Below, one piece after another: positions 26,683 through 35,735 of a stretch of DNA of 54,205 nucleotides (position 1 is its first letter; each line of letters begins with the position of its first letter). Origin of the DNA: an uncultured Granulosicoccaceae bacterium (GTDB taxonomy: Bacteria; Pseudomonadota; Gammaproteobacteria; Granulosicoccales; Granulosicoccaceae); NCBI GenBank assembly GCA_938007995.1, contig CALLLW010000064.1, positions 1 to 54,205 on the forward strand, given 5' to 3'. The notes below the pieces were generated by a model. It saw nothing but the letters and a program-made list of their open reading frames with translations. It searched no databases and was not told the DNA's origin. The position numbers and the translations under genes were made by a program.

Positions 26683-28599
26683 ATGAGTTCTCTCCACTTA
26701 CCAAATTCTGCTCCTGATTTAGCAAACTCTGCTGTAATCAAAGTGTTTGGTATCGGCGGTGGGGGCTGCAACGCGCTTGAGCACATGCTTGCTGCCGACA
26801 TCAAAGATGTCGAATTCAAGTGTATCAACACCGACACCCAAGCCCTCAAACGATTCCCACCCGAGTACGTGCTGGAGATTGGCAACGGTATGACCAAGGG
26901 TCTTGGAGCCGGTGCTAATCCTGAAGTCGGTGGCGCTGCTGCCGAAGAAAGCCGTGAACAAATCACAGAAGCGATTGGTGATGCAGACATGCTGTTCGTT
27001 ACCGCAGGCATGGGTGGCGGTACCGGCACCGGCGCTGTTTCAACAATTGCAAAAATAGCCCGCGAGATGGGCGTGCTGACCGTTGCAGTAGTAACCGAAC
27101 CATTCGCTTTTGAAGGTCCAAAACGAAAAAATGCCGCCGTCGCCGGGCTCGAAACACTTCGAGACTGCGCCGATTCGATGATCGTTGTGCCCAATGAAAA
27201 TCTTTTAAGTTACCTCGGGCCTAATATCTCTCTTGTAGAGGCCTTCGCCGCGGCGAATGATGTCGTTACCAAAGCGGTGCAAAGTATCGCTGAGCTTATC
27301 ACCACCAGTGGCTTGATCAATGTCGACTTTGCTGACGTTAAAACAGTCATGGGCGAGATGGGTCACGCCATCATGAGTACCGGTACAGGTATGGGTGAAC
27401 ATCGCGCCGAAGAGGCGGCACTGGCAGCAATTAAAAGTCCGCTGTTGAACAACGTTGACCTGAAAGCGGCCAAAGGGATACTGGCAAACATTACTTCAAG
27501 CTCTGATCTTTCAATGGGAGAATTCCAGGCCGTTGGCGATATCATTCGTCAAATTGCAGCTGACGATGCCACCGTTGTGGTTGGTACCGTGTTCGACGAC
27601 TCTCTTGGTCACGAAATGAAAGTGACTGTGGTTGCAACCGGTTTGAAGCCACCAAAAAACGAGGTGGTTGCAAAAGACAACGATGAACTGGCAGCCAAAC
27701 TTACACAGCCTATTCCCACAGCCAGTGAAAAAGCTGCCGCAGATGCAGTATCGGCTCAGGCTACAGCCGAAGCTGAACGAATCGCTGCGGAAGCCGAACG
27801 TGCAACGGCAGAAGCTGAGCGTGCAGCTGCGGAAGCTCAGGAAAAAGCCCGGGCTGAGGCCAGAGCCGAAGCCAATGCCCGTGCCACCGATGTCCTCGCT
27901 AGCCGACAAAAGCAGCAGAAAAACAGCACGGCAGTCGATTCGTCAAACACAGGTACCTATTTCGAGTTTAACAATGCCAAACCTGCGGTAGAGAAACAAA
28001 CACCACCGCCAGTGCAGAGTGCAGTTAGTGCGACAGACAGCTCAGCTTCTGCCGGCGACAATCAGTCTTCGGTCGCAGTCAAAGATGTTTGCATAATCTG
28101 CGGCTGCACAAATGGTAAGCATTTGCAGAAATGCCCATGGGCATCGGCTGAAACCGATGCAAAAGCCACGGTAAAAGAGCCTGCAAACATCGCTGACAGT
28201 TTGCCAACGGACACAGGCAAAACCCCGACAGCAACTAAAACCCCTGCGGTATCCAAAGATATCTACAAACAGGTAGGCCTTGCAGCGGTCGCTGCTACCG
28301 TACTGGCAAGTGCCGGTACCTGGTATCTGATGAGTAGAGACAAGTCAGCTGATACGATCGTTAAGAACTCGCCCGCCGTCGAAGAAACCGGGTCAGATTC
28401 CATTGGCGGACTACGATCCGTCGCGCCGTATACTATCCCTACTCTGGTCTTGGAAGCCGATGAAATTGAAGCGGCAGTCAAAGCGGGTGATAACCTGATT
28501 CCAGAGGCAGCGAAGAAAGATGCCCGGATTCCTGCGTTGGATACAGGCAGCCCTGCGACGAACAGCGAAGAGACGGAAGTCACCGAGCTCGACGAGTAA
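26683..28599 (+). CDS. Membrane-anchored FtsZ paralogue with Cys/His cluster
   Basis: 638 residues. Residues 17-340 are an FtsZ GTPase: VIKVFGIGGGGCNALEHML, tubulin signature GGGTGTG at 111-117 and T7 loop NVDFADV at 213-219 with the Asp residues that trigger GTP hydrolysis. It then departs from FtsZ. An Ala/Glu/Arg coiled coil (about 350-408, AEAERA repeats) follows, then a Ser/Thr-rich linker. A Cys/His cluster CIICGCTNGKHLQKCPW (C470, C473, C475, H480, C484) could bind a metal. A hydrophobic helix at about 531-551 (VGLAAVAATVLASAGTWYLM) precedes an acidic tail of 85 residues. The usual C-terminal peptide that binds FtsA and ZipA is missing. The gene stands alone, not in a dcw cluster. I infer a second, self-anchored FtsZ. 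Confidence 0.85.
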   Translation: MSSLHLPNSAPDLANSAVIKVFGIGGGGCNALEHMLAADIKDVEFKCINTDTQALKRFPPEYVLEIGNGMTKGLGAGANPEVGGAAAEESREQITEAIGDADMLFVTAGMGGGTGTGAVSTIAKIAREMGVLTVAVVTEPFAFEGPKRKNAAVAGLETLRDCADSMIVVPNENLLSYLGPNISLVEAFAAANDVVTKAVQSIAELITTSGLINVDFADVKTVMGEMGHAIMSTGTGMGEHRAEEAALAAIKSPLLNNVDLKAAKGILANITSSSDLSMGEFQAVGDIIRQIAADDATVVVGTVFDDSLGHEMKVTVVATGLKPPKNEVVAKDNDELAAKLTQPIPTASEKAAADAVSAQATAEAERIAAEAERATAEAERAAAEAQEKARAEARAEANARATDVLASRQKQQKNSTAVDSSNTGTYFEFNNAKPAVEKQTPPPVQSAVSATDSSASAGDNQSSVAVKDVCIICGCTNGKHLQKCPWASAETDAKATVKEPANIADSLPTDTGKTPTATKTPAVSKDIYKQVGLAAVAATVLASAGTWYLMSRDKSADTIVKNSPAVEETGSDSIGGLRSVAPYTIPTLVLEADEIEAAVKAGDNLIPEAAKKDARIPALDTGSPATNSEETEVTELDE

Positions 28600-28756
28600 C
28601 CACTCCCGCCACCGGGTGAACCGGCATTGCGGCCTGCTTGAAGCCGCCCATTCGTAAATAAAACATGGCCGGCAATGCACGGCCTGTCAGCGCATGATAA
28701 GCACAAAAGCCAGATGCGCTTCTGGCGGAGTCGCCAGTAGTGTTACTCTAGCCTGC

Positions 28757-29857
28757 ATGACCAACGCAATTACTGACTTGCTGTCGCGTTTTACCGCTAT
28801 CCACTATCTCATTATCGCAGTCAATCTGCTATTGATGCTGCTTGCCAGGCCGATCATCCTGAAAACCGGTGGTAAGTTAACTGACCGACAGACTGACTAT
28901 CGGGTTAACGTGCTGCGGGCGCTGAACCTGGCGATACTCACCGCAGTCTGTTACAACGCGATTTACCTCGGTGGTGAAGAGGGTCAGGGACTGGCGATCA
29001 AGCTGATCTCGATTCTGGTGGTGCTATACCTCGCCTACATGGCATCGAACATCGCAAGCTATCTGATGCGGCGCCGCTATGGCAGAACCAACAACAGCAG
29101 CGAAGGTATTCAACTATCCGATACCTACCACTCGAGAATGCTAACTCTGGTGGTGAGCAGTTTTATTGCAATCGTTGCGTTAATCACGGTGATTCGGATA
29201 GCAGGTTTCAATAGCCTGCTTGAGGCCGGTGGTGTGATAGGTTTTATCGGTGTATTTCTCGCACTCACACAACAGGCATGGGCACCGGATATTATCAGCG
29301 GTCTGGTATTGTTAAACAGCGATATGGTCAGTGAAGGTGATCTGATCGAACTGGGAGACTCCAATCCGATTCTTGCGCGGGTGTTTAAAACGAAGGTCTT
29401 CCATACGGTTTTAATAGATGTTGTTAATAATCACCGAGTCATGGTGAGCAACACTAAGCTTCGGGATCAAACCATTCATAGCCTTTCGAAGTTCGCCTCT
29501 GCTCGTGGCCTGCGTGAAAAGCTCACCTTTAAGATTGGCTACGATACAAGCTCGGCTGATGTTAAATCACTGTTTAACGAGGCGTTCGAAAAAATTGTCA
29601 AAGACGGTAACAGCGCGATAGATCACTCGCACCCGCTCGAAATCAGAGTATTGGAAACAGGCGATCACGCAGTGGAATGGGGTATCTTTTACTACATAAA
29701 AGAAGTCAATGGCATGATAAAAACCAGGCAGCAGTTGCTTGAGGAAATCCTCGATACTTCCCACCGATACAACATCTCTCTTTCTACACCGGTCACACAC
29801 GTGGTAACGAACATTGCGCCGGATGCTTCAATCAGTAATCAAATGATGCCGGGCTAG
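28757..29857 (+). CDS. MscS-family small-conductance mechanosensitive channel
   Basis: 366 residues from the ATG at 28757 (MTNAITDLLSRF); the open frame begins 21 codons earlier without support. There are about four hydrophobic segments: IHYLIIAVNLLLMLL, the region around 75-100, TLVVSSFIAIVALITVIRIA, and the pore helix GVIGFIGVFLALTQQAWAPD. The beta domain with GDLIELGDSNPILARVF and the C-terminal vestibule follow. MscS channels release solutes on hypo-osmotic shock. The gene is 157 bp after the FtsZ-like gene on the same strand, so cotranscription is possible. The pore is somewhat divergent from E. coli MscS. Confidence 0.82.
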   Translation: MTNAITDLLSRFTAIHYLIIAVNLLLMLLARPIILKTGGKLTDRQTDYRVNVLRALNLAILTAVCYNAIYLGGEEGQGLAIKLISILVVLYLAYMASNIASYLMRRRYGRTNNSSEGIQLSDTYHSRMLTLVVSSFIAIVALITVIRIAGFNSLLEAGGVIGFIGVFLALTQQAWAPDIISGLVLLNSDMVSEGDLIELGDSNPILARVFKTKVFHTVLIDVVNNHRVMVSNTKLRDQTIHSLSKFASARGLREKLTFKIGYDTSSADVKSLFNEAFEKIVKDGNSAIDHSHPLEIRVLETGDHAVEWGIFYYIKEVNGMIKTRQQLLEEILDTSHRYNISLSTPVTHVVTNIAPDASISNQMMPG

Positions 29858-30057
29858 ATTCAAAAACTATCCGTCCAGGCACCTGTAAAACACGAGACAC
29901 CTACTCGATCGTACAAACTGCTGATATTTATATATTTTTTAAAACGCCTTCAAACCTCACCGGAAAACACCTGAAAATATCAGAGGCGCTTTTGCAGCAG
30001 CAATTGCCGACCATTCAATTCATCTTCAGCTCACAAGTGATACCATAGGCCTGTCGG

Positions 30058-30080
30058 GAGAGCGAACAACACGTGCTCTC
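30058..30080 (+). promoter_or_regulatory. Leader hairpin before the Liv-type operon
   Basis: GAGAGC at 30058-30063 pairs with GCTCTC at 30075-30080 over an 11-nt loop, 28 bp before the start codon of the substrate-binding protein gene. It may affect mRNA stability or translation; no riboswitch class is recognised. Confidence 0.25.
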
Positions 30081-30108
30081 TTAATCGCGTCTAAACGGAG
30101 CAGATTAA

Positions 30109-31293
30109 ATGAAAAAATTACTTACCGCTGCCATCGTCGGTGCAGCGTTCGCACTAACGTCAGCACACGCTGCCGATGAAGTAAAAATCGGCTTTGTCAC
30201 TACCCTGACCACCGGTGGCGCCTCTATCGGGCAGGATCAGGAAAAAGCAGTCAAGCTCGCCCTGAAACATATCGACAATACCATGGGTGGTAAGCCGGTT
30301 AACCTGATCATGGCCGATGATGGATTTAAGCCGGAAGTTGGCAAGCAGGCAACAGACAAACTGGTAAAGCAGGATAACGTAGATTTTGTTGCCGGTTATA
30401 TCTGGTCCCATGTACTGCTTGCTTCACGTAAGTCAGTTCTTGATGCTGATAAGTTTCTTATCAGCGCAAACGCCGGTCCGTCACCGGTTGCAGGTAAACT
30501 CTGCCATCCTAACTTCTTTTCAACCTCATGGCAGAACGACCAGACCCCGATGGCGATGGGAGAAACTTTAAACCAACAGGGTGTTAAATCTCTTTACATC
30601 ATGGCGCCTAACTATGCCGCCGGTAAAGATATGGTGGCAGGTGTAGAGCGCACCTTTAAGGGAGAAATTCTTGGCAAAGACATGACCAAGTGGGGAAAGG
30701 ATGCACAACTGGATTTCTCTGCTGAACTGGCCAAGGCCAAAGCGTCCGGTGCGGAAGGTATATTTGTTTTCTACCCGGGCAAAGCCGGCCCTGCATTTAT
30801 AAAGCAGTACCAACAGGCTGGCCTGCGCGATTCGCTGCCGCTCTATACCGTTTTCACTGTTGATTCAATTTCACTACCGAAGCTTCAGGACGGTGGTATG
30901 GAAGGCGTGCTTGGTTCTGTCAGCACCGGACACTGGGGCCCTGATCTCGACAACGAGGCTAACATAAAGTTTGTCAGTGATTTCCGCGCTGAGTATGGTA
31001 GCTACCCCTCTTTTTACGCAGCTCAGGCCTACGACTCTATATTGTTGATTAAATCGGCAGTTGATGCAGTTGATGGCGATCTGGGTAATAAAGACGGTAT
31101 GCGTGCCGCGATGAAAGAAGCCAACTTCGGTTCTGTACGTGGTGACTTCAGCTATGGCAACAACCACATGCCAATTCAGGATTTCTATAGCCGCAAAGTT
31201 GTAGAAGATGCCGATGGCAACTGGACTACACAGATAGAAAAGGTTGTATTAGACGATCATCAGGACACTTACGCAGCCAACTGCAATATGTAG
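30109..31293 (+). CDS. Liv-type ABC transporter substrate-binding protein
   Basis: 394 residues with a signal peptide (residues 1-21, ending TSAHAA) and the type I periplasmic binding fold (KIGFVTTLTTGGASIGQDQE; GYIWSHVLLASRK). It belongs to the branched-chain amino acid/amide/aromatic acid group. The ligand cannot be assigned: the typical LivK specificity residues are not obvious. The Shine-Dalgarno GGAG lies 9 bases before the ATG. It is the first gene of a five-gene importer and is separated from livH by 114 bp, as is common where the binding protein is made in excess. Confidence 0.88.
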   Translation: MKKLLTAAIVGAAFALTSAHAADEVKIGFVTTLTTGGASIGQDQEKAVKLALKHIDNTMGGKPVNLIMADDGFKPEVGKQATDKLVKQDNVDFVAGYIWSHVLLASRKSVLDADKFLISANAGPSPVAGKLCHPNFFSTSWQNDQTPMAMGETLNQQGVKSLYIMAPNYAAGKDMVAGVERTFKGEILGKDMTKWGKDAQLDFSAELAKAKASGAEGIFVFYPGKAGPAFIKQYQQAGLRDSLPLYTVFTVDSISLPKLQDGGMEGVLGSVSTGHWGPDLDNEANIKFVSDFRAEYGSYPSFYAAQAYDSILLIKSAVDAVDGDLGNKDGMRAAMKEANFGSVRGDFSYGNNHMPIQDFYSRKVVEDADGNWTTQIEKVVLDDHQDTYAANCNM

Positions 31294-31407
31294 TAACGAT
31301 GGCGCAGGGAGCATATTCGCTCTCTGCGCCGCACTCACTCCGCCTCAGCCCTTACTGTACCCGCTCACAGACGCATTGGCTTTTAATAGCCGATTTAAAG
31401 CTCACCG

Positions 31408-32331
31408 ATGGATACTTCCCTTCTCTTTATTCAGCTTCTTAACGGCATGCAGCTCGGCATCCTGCTGTTTTTGCTTTCCGCCGGATTGACCCTCACATTC
31501 GGTATCATGGACTTTGTCAATCTGTCACACGGTTCATTGTACATGCTCGGTGCGTTTATTTGCGCATCACTCACTCAGCTTACCGGCTCGTTTATATTGG
31601 CGGCATTGTTAGCTATACCACTGACTGCACTATGTGGATTGATAATCGAACTGGTGGTAGTACGGCAGCTGTATTCACGCCATCATCTGGACCATGTGCT
31701 CGCAACGTTCGGATTAATACTCTGCCTTGATACACTGGCGGAAATGATATGGGGGCCTGCCGGCATCGCGATCCCGTTACCGGCTTTTCTCAATGGCCAG
31801 GTCGAGGTATTTTCAGGTGTGGTGATTCCTACATTCAGATTATTAATAATCACAGTCGGACTCACCGCTGCTGCAGGTTTGTATTTGCTTGTCAATCATA
31901 CAAAGATCGGTATGCTGATACGTGCAGGCGCTTCCAACCGGACAATGGTCGGTGCACTCGGCGTTGACATCAAAACGCTTTTCACCGGTGTTTTTGCTTT
32001 AGGTGCAGGCCTTGCCGGGCTGGCGGGTTTACTGGTGGCTCCAATAGCAGAGGCATCTATCGGCATGGGTAACGAAATTATTATTACCACCTTTGTCGTC
32101 ATTATCATTGGTGGTATCGGATCAATGAAAGGGGCTTTTATCGCAGCACTGCTGATTGGTCTGATTGACACACTCGGCAGATCTTACCTTGATGATCTTT
32201 TCAAACTGATTATGTCGAGCGAGGCAGCTGAAACAGCGGCACCGGCTATCTCAGCAATGTTGATCTATCTGTTAATGGCGGTGATTCTCGCTATCAGGCC
32301 GCAAGGTCTTTTTCCTGCTGCCAGTCGATAG
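31408..32331 (+). CDS. livH: Liv-type ABC permease, LivH
   Basis: 307 residues, about eight membrane helices. The family motif GIMDFVNLSHGSLYMLGAF is near the N-terminus, and GAGLAGLAGLLVAPIAEASI followed by FVVIIIGGIGSMKGAFIAAL is near the end. It forms the inner-membrane channel with LivM. It is followed after 4 bp by livM. Confidence 0.92.
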   Translation: MDTSLLFIQLLNGMQLGILLFLLSAGLTLTFGIMDFVNLSHGSLYMLGAFICASLTQLTGSFILAALLAIPLTALCGLIIELVVVRQLYSRHHLDHVLATFGLILCLDTLAEMIWGPAGIAIPLPAFLNGQVEVFSGVVIPTFRLLIITVGLTAAAGLYLLVNHTKIGMLIRAGASNRTMVGALGVDIKTLFTGVFALGAGLAGLAGLLVAPIAEASIGMGNEIIITTFVVIIIGGIGSMKGAFIAALLIGLIDTLGRSYLDDLFKLIMSSEAAETAAPAISAMLIYLLMAVILAIRPQGLFPAASR

Positions 32332-32335
32332 CAAC

Positions 32336-33337
32336 ATGACTAACCTGCCTCTGAAAAAAAACATAAGTCGGCATCCGGCGTTCTGGATAAACACCATAGC
32401 GCTAGTGTTACTGGCAGTGGTACCACCCGTGTTATTCATCAGCGGGCAACCGTTTTGGCTGGATGTGTTTACCCGTCTTGTTATCCTGGCACTTGCTGCG
32501 ACAGCACTGAATCTGATTCTCGGTTTCGGCGGTCTGGTTTCTTTTGGCCATGCCGCCTACCTTGGGCTCGGTGCTTACGCTGTTGGTATTCCCGTATACC
32601 ACTCTCTGTACGGTGGTATGGATTCAATAGCTTCGTTTAACGGCTTTCTGCATATCGGGCTTGCTGTTGGAATCAGCGCCCTGTTCGCCCTGCTAACCGG
32701 AGCGATCTCTCTCAGGACCCGGGGTGTTAATTTCATCATGATTACCATGGCCTTTGGCCAGATGATTTTCTACGCTATTGTGGCGTTGGAAAACTACGGC
32801 GGAGATGATGGGCTGACCATTGATGTTCGGTCGGAGTTTCCACTAATCAGTCTGGATAACCCACTGACACTGTACACCGTTTGTTATCTGTCACTGCTGC
32901 TGGTATTACTGATTGTTTACCGGATTACCCGGTCACGCTTCGGCTTAACACTTCAGGGTGCGCGATCCAATGAGCAACGTATGCGTTCACTCGGTATAAA
33001 CTGTTATCGCTATCAACTGATAGCGTTTGTCATATCAGGGGCAATTTGCGGCTACGCAGGCTTTCTACTGGGCAATTTCACCACCTTTATTTCACCTGAA
33101 ATGATGGACTGGACTCGCTCCGGTGAATTGATGTTTATGGTCATACTCGGCGGCGCAGCCTTCCTGCTGGGTCCGGTGTTTGGCGCTGCGGTTTTTATTT
33201 TGCTCGAGCAGCTGCTGCGCGAAGTTACTATTCACTGGCATCTGCCGTTTGGCATATTGCTGATTTTGTCCGTACTGTTTTTTAATGGTGGGCTGGCTGG
33301 AGCTGTTTCCCGCCTGCGGTCGTTTAAAAACCAATGA
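32336..33337 (+). CDS. livM: Liv-type ABC permease, LivM
   Basis: 333 residues, about nine membrane helices. The motif NLILGFGGLVSFGHAAYLGL is the LivM signature, and GFLLGNFTTFISPEMMDWTRSG is near the ATPase-coupling region. It starts 4 bp after livH and its stop overlaps the livG start (ATGA), showing one coupled operon. It is complete. Confidence 0.92.
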   Translation: MTNLPLKKNISRHPAFWINTIALVLLAVVPPVLFISGQPFWLDVFTRLVILALAATALNLILGFGGLVSFGHAAYLGLGAYAVGIPVYHSLYGGMDSIASFNGFLHIGLAVGISALFALLTGAISLRTRGVNFIMITMAFGQMIFYAIVALENYGGDDGLTIDVRSEFPLISLDNPLTLYTVCYLSLLLVLLIVYRITRSRFGLTLQGARSNEQRMRSLGINCYRYQLIAFVISGAICGYAGFLLGNFTTFISPEMMDWTRSGELMFMVILGGAAFLLGPVFGAAVFILLEQLLREVTIHWHLPFGILLILSVLFFNGGLAGAVSRLRSFKNQ

Positions 33338-34098
33338 ACAGCAGTCAACAAACCATCTTGGATGTTACTGATTTATGCAAACGATTCGGTGGAGTATTTG
33401 CGACAGATCATGTCAATCTTTCAGTGCTTCAAGGTGAGGTACATGCACTGATAGGCCCCAACGGCGCCGGCAAGACCACATTGATCTCACAACTGTCCGG
33501 TGTATTAAAACCGGATAGTGGAAAGATAGTTTTTAACGGCAAAAACATGGCGGGCAAACCTGCACACAGCTTTGCGCGAGCCGGTCTTGCGCGTTCATTT
33601 CAAATCACTTCAGTGTTTACTGAGATGACTCTGCTGCAAAACGTCGCTCTTGCTGTGCAGGCTAATGCCGGCCATGCGTTCAGCTTCTGGCGCGATGCAA
33701 CAACAGACAACTCATTACTCGAGCCCGCTTACGAATATCTGCAAACCACAGGCATTGCAGCCAGTGCCAACAAACCTGCAGCAAAGGTCTCTCACGGCGA
33801 ACGCCGACAACTTGAAGTTGCTATGGCGCTTGCCACTGAACCGTCACTACTACTTTTGGATGAGCCGATGGCCGGTATGGGGCCGGAGGAATCCGGTCTG
33901 ATGATCGAAATACTGCAAAACCTGAGCGGTAGTAAAACCATCCTGCTTATTGAACACGATATGGATGCAGTATTCGCATTGGCGGATCGAATCTCCGTGC
34001 TTGTATACGGAAAGCTTATTGCCACCGGCAACAAACAGGAAATTCAGGCCAACCCCGATGTAAAGTCTGCCTACCTCGGTGAAGACACCGATGCTTAG
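33334..34098 (+). CDS. livG: Liv-type ABC ATPase, LivG
   Basis: 254 residues. Walker A GPNGAGKTT, signature VSHGERRQLEVAMALA (the usual degenerate form in LivG), Walker B LLLLDEPMAGMGPEE with the catalytic Glu, and H-loop ILLIEHDMDAVF. The C-terminal region ends AYLGEDTDA. It powers import with LivF. The start overlaps the livM stop by 4 bp. Confidence 0.93.
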   Translation: MNSSQQTILDVTDLCKRFGGVFATDHVNLSVLQGEVHALIGPNGAGKTTLISQLSGVLKPDSGKIVFNGKNMAGKPAHSFARAGLARSFQITSVFTEMTLLQNVALAVQANAGHAFSFWRDATTDNSLLEPAYEYLQTTGIAASANKPAAKVSHGERRQLEVAMALATEPSLLLLDEPMAGMGPEESGLMIEILQNLSGSKTILLIEHDMDAVFALADRISVLVYGKLIATGNKQEIQANPDVKSAYLGEDTDA

Positions 34099-34807
34099 TA
34101 TCCAAAAACTCACAGCACACTACGGCAGCAGCCAGGCACTGTTTGGATTGTCGCTTCGTTTGAGCAAAGGCGAAGTCGTTACCCTGCTCGGTCGCAACGG
34201 TATGGGAAAAACCACCACACTACATGCATTGATGGGTATATTGCCTGCTGTTGGCGGTAAAGTGACAGACGGTTCGATAACTTATCAGGATCAGGAAATC
34301 AGCGACAAACCTGCTTACCGGATAGCCAGACTGGGCCTGGCGCTGGTGCCGGAGGGAAGACAGATTTTCCCCAACCTTACCGTTCGCGAAAATCTCATTG
34401 CGACCAGCGCCAATCGACAACAGCATAAAAACACCTGGAAAGAGCAACGCGTGCTCGAATTGTTTCCGTTACTTGCAAAGCGGCTGACCAGTATGGGTAA
34501 TCTACTTTCTGGCGGCGAGCAGCAGATGCTTGCGATAGGTCGGGCACTGATGACTAATCCGGATCTTTTGATTCTTGATGATGCAACCGAGGGCCTCGCT
34601 CCACTGGTGCGCGATGAAATCTGGAGCTCACTGACCATGCTCAAACATCAGGGCTTGTCTATTTTAATGGTCGATAAGAATTTGAATGAAATGCTGAAAA
34701 TAGCGGATCGCCACTATGTAATAGAAAAAGGACGGATAGTCTGGGACGGTAACAGCAATCAGCTCTCAAGCGATGTGCATATACGTGATAAATACCTGGG
34801 TCTTTAG
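34091..34807 (+). CDS. livF: Liv-type ABC ATPase, LivF, with Asp at the catalytic Glu position
   Basis: 238 residues from the ATG at 34091, which overlaps the livG stop by 8 bp; a GTG at 34079 is possible but less like the family start (MLSIQKLTAHYGSSQALFGL). Walker A GRNGMGKTT, signature LSGGEQQMLAIGRAL. Walker B reads LLILDDATEGLAP, so Asp164 stands where the catalytic base is normally Glu (LDEATEGLAP). The H-loop position reads VDKNL instead of His, as in many LivF proteins. Hydrolysis at this site may be slow and the pair may depend on LivG. Confidence 0.92.
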   Translation: MLSIQKLTAHYGSSQALFGLSLRLSKGEVVTLLGRNGMGKTTTLHALMGILPAVGGKVTDGSITYQDQEISDKPAYRIARLGLALVPEGRQIFPNLTVRENLIATSANRQQHKNTWKEQRVLELFPLLAKRLTSMGNLLSGGEQQMLAIGRALMTNPDLLILDDATEGLAPLVRDEIWSSLTMLKHQGLSILMVDKNLNEMLKIADRHYVIEKGRIVWDGNSNQLSSDVHIRDKYLGL

Positions 34808-35004
34808 TGAGCACGATAGAGCACGAATTGATAAAGCCCACTTAAAAAGCACACAGGGCCAGTAATCAGCCGTTTACAAATTAACTACTAATCTTCACAA
34901 CCACGCCACAGGCAAGACACGCATCTATTACAACCCTCGTGTAAACATGCAGCCTCAGATTACTTCTGAGCTCATTTTCTATCACCGACGAAAGGTCTAC
35001 CCTT

Positions 35005-35496
35005 ATGAAACTGTTTACACGAATTTTAGCATCTGTCGCATTCGCACTCAGCCTCACTACATCCGCCTTCGCTGGCGGTAGCTACGGCAAAGACATTGTC
35101 GATACTGCTGTTTCTGCTGGCAACTTCAATACACTGGCCACCGCACTGACCGAAGCGGGTCTGGTAGAAACATTGAAAGGTGAAGGCCCCTTTACAGTAT
35201 TCGCACCTACAGACGAAGCGTTTGCAAAGATCCCAGAGGAGCAGCTGAATGAAATACTTGCAGACAAGGAATTGCTCACGCAGATTCTTACCTACCACGT
35301 AGTACCGGGTAAAGTAATGGCATCAGACGTTGCCGGTCTGGAAGAAGCGGAGACAGTACAAGGCCAGATGCTGAAAGTCTCTACTGACGACGGCGTAAAG
35401 GTTGACGATGCAAAAGTAACTGCTACCGATATCAAAGCGTCAAATGGCATCATTCACGTAATCGACACCGTACTGCTGCCAAGCACAGACAGCTAA
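35005..35496 (+). CDS. Secreted fasciclin (FAS1) domain protein
   Basis: 163 residues: signal peptide (1-23, ending TSAFA) plus one FAS1 domain with both conserved boxes, [17 protein letters not shown] and [15 protein letters not shown], and the ILTYHVVPG strand between. Single-domain FAS1 proteins are periplasmic or extracellular and linked to adhesion; in bacteria the exact role is usually unknown. It stands alone with its own intrinsic terminator. AAAGG about 10 bases before the ATG is a plausible ribosome-binding site. Confidence 0.92.
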   Translation: MKLFTRILASVAFALSLTTSAFAGGSYGKDIVDTAVSAGNFNTLATALTEAGLVETLKGEGPFTVFAPTDEAFAKIPEEQLNEILADKELLTQILTYHVVPGKVMASDVAGLEEAETVQGQMLKVSTDDGVKVDDAKVTATDIKASNGIIHVIDTVLLPSTDS

Positions 35497-35532
35497 AGCG
35501 ACAGCCAGTTTTAAAACCTCGCCATGAAAAGA

Positions 35533-35561
35533 CCCGTATCGGCTTCCGATGCGGGTTTTTT
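35533..35561 (+). terminator. Rho-independent terminator of the fasciclin gene
   Basis: CCCGTATCGG at 35533-35542 pairs with CCGATGCGGG at 35546-35555 (one G-U pair) around a 3-nt loop, followed directly by six T. It lies 37 bp after the stop codon. Confidence 0.88.
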
Positions 35562-35735
35562 GTTTTCACGTGGTGCATACACACGGTTAGCCTACAACGC
35601 AAAAGCACACAAGTCTTCGTAGCATTGCCTGATAAAGTCGCGGTACTTGCTCTATCGCGTGTTGCAAACAATCAACACAGCAGGCAGACGCAAAACGATG
35701 TTTTAAAATATCGTGTGAAGTGACATGATGCGGCA

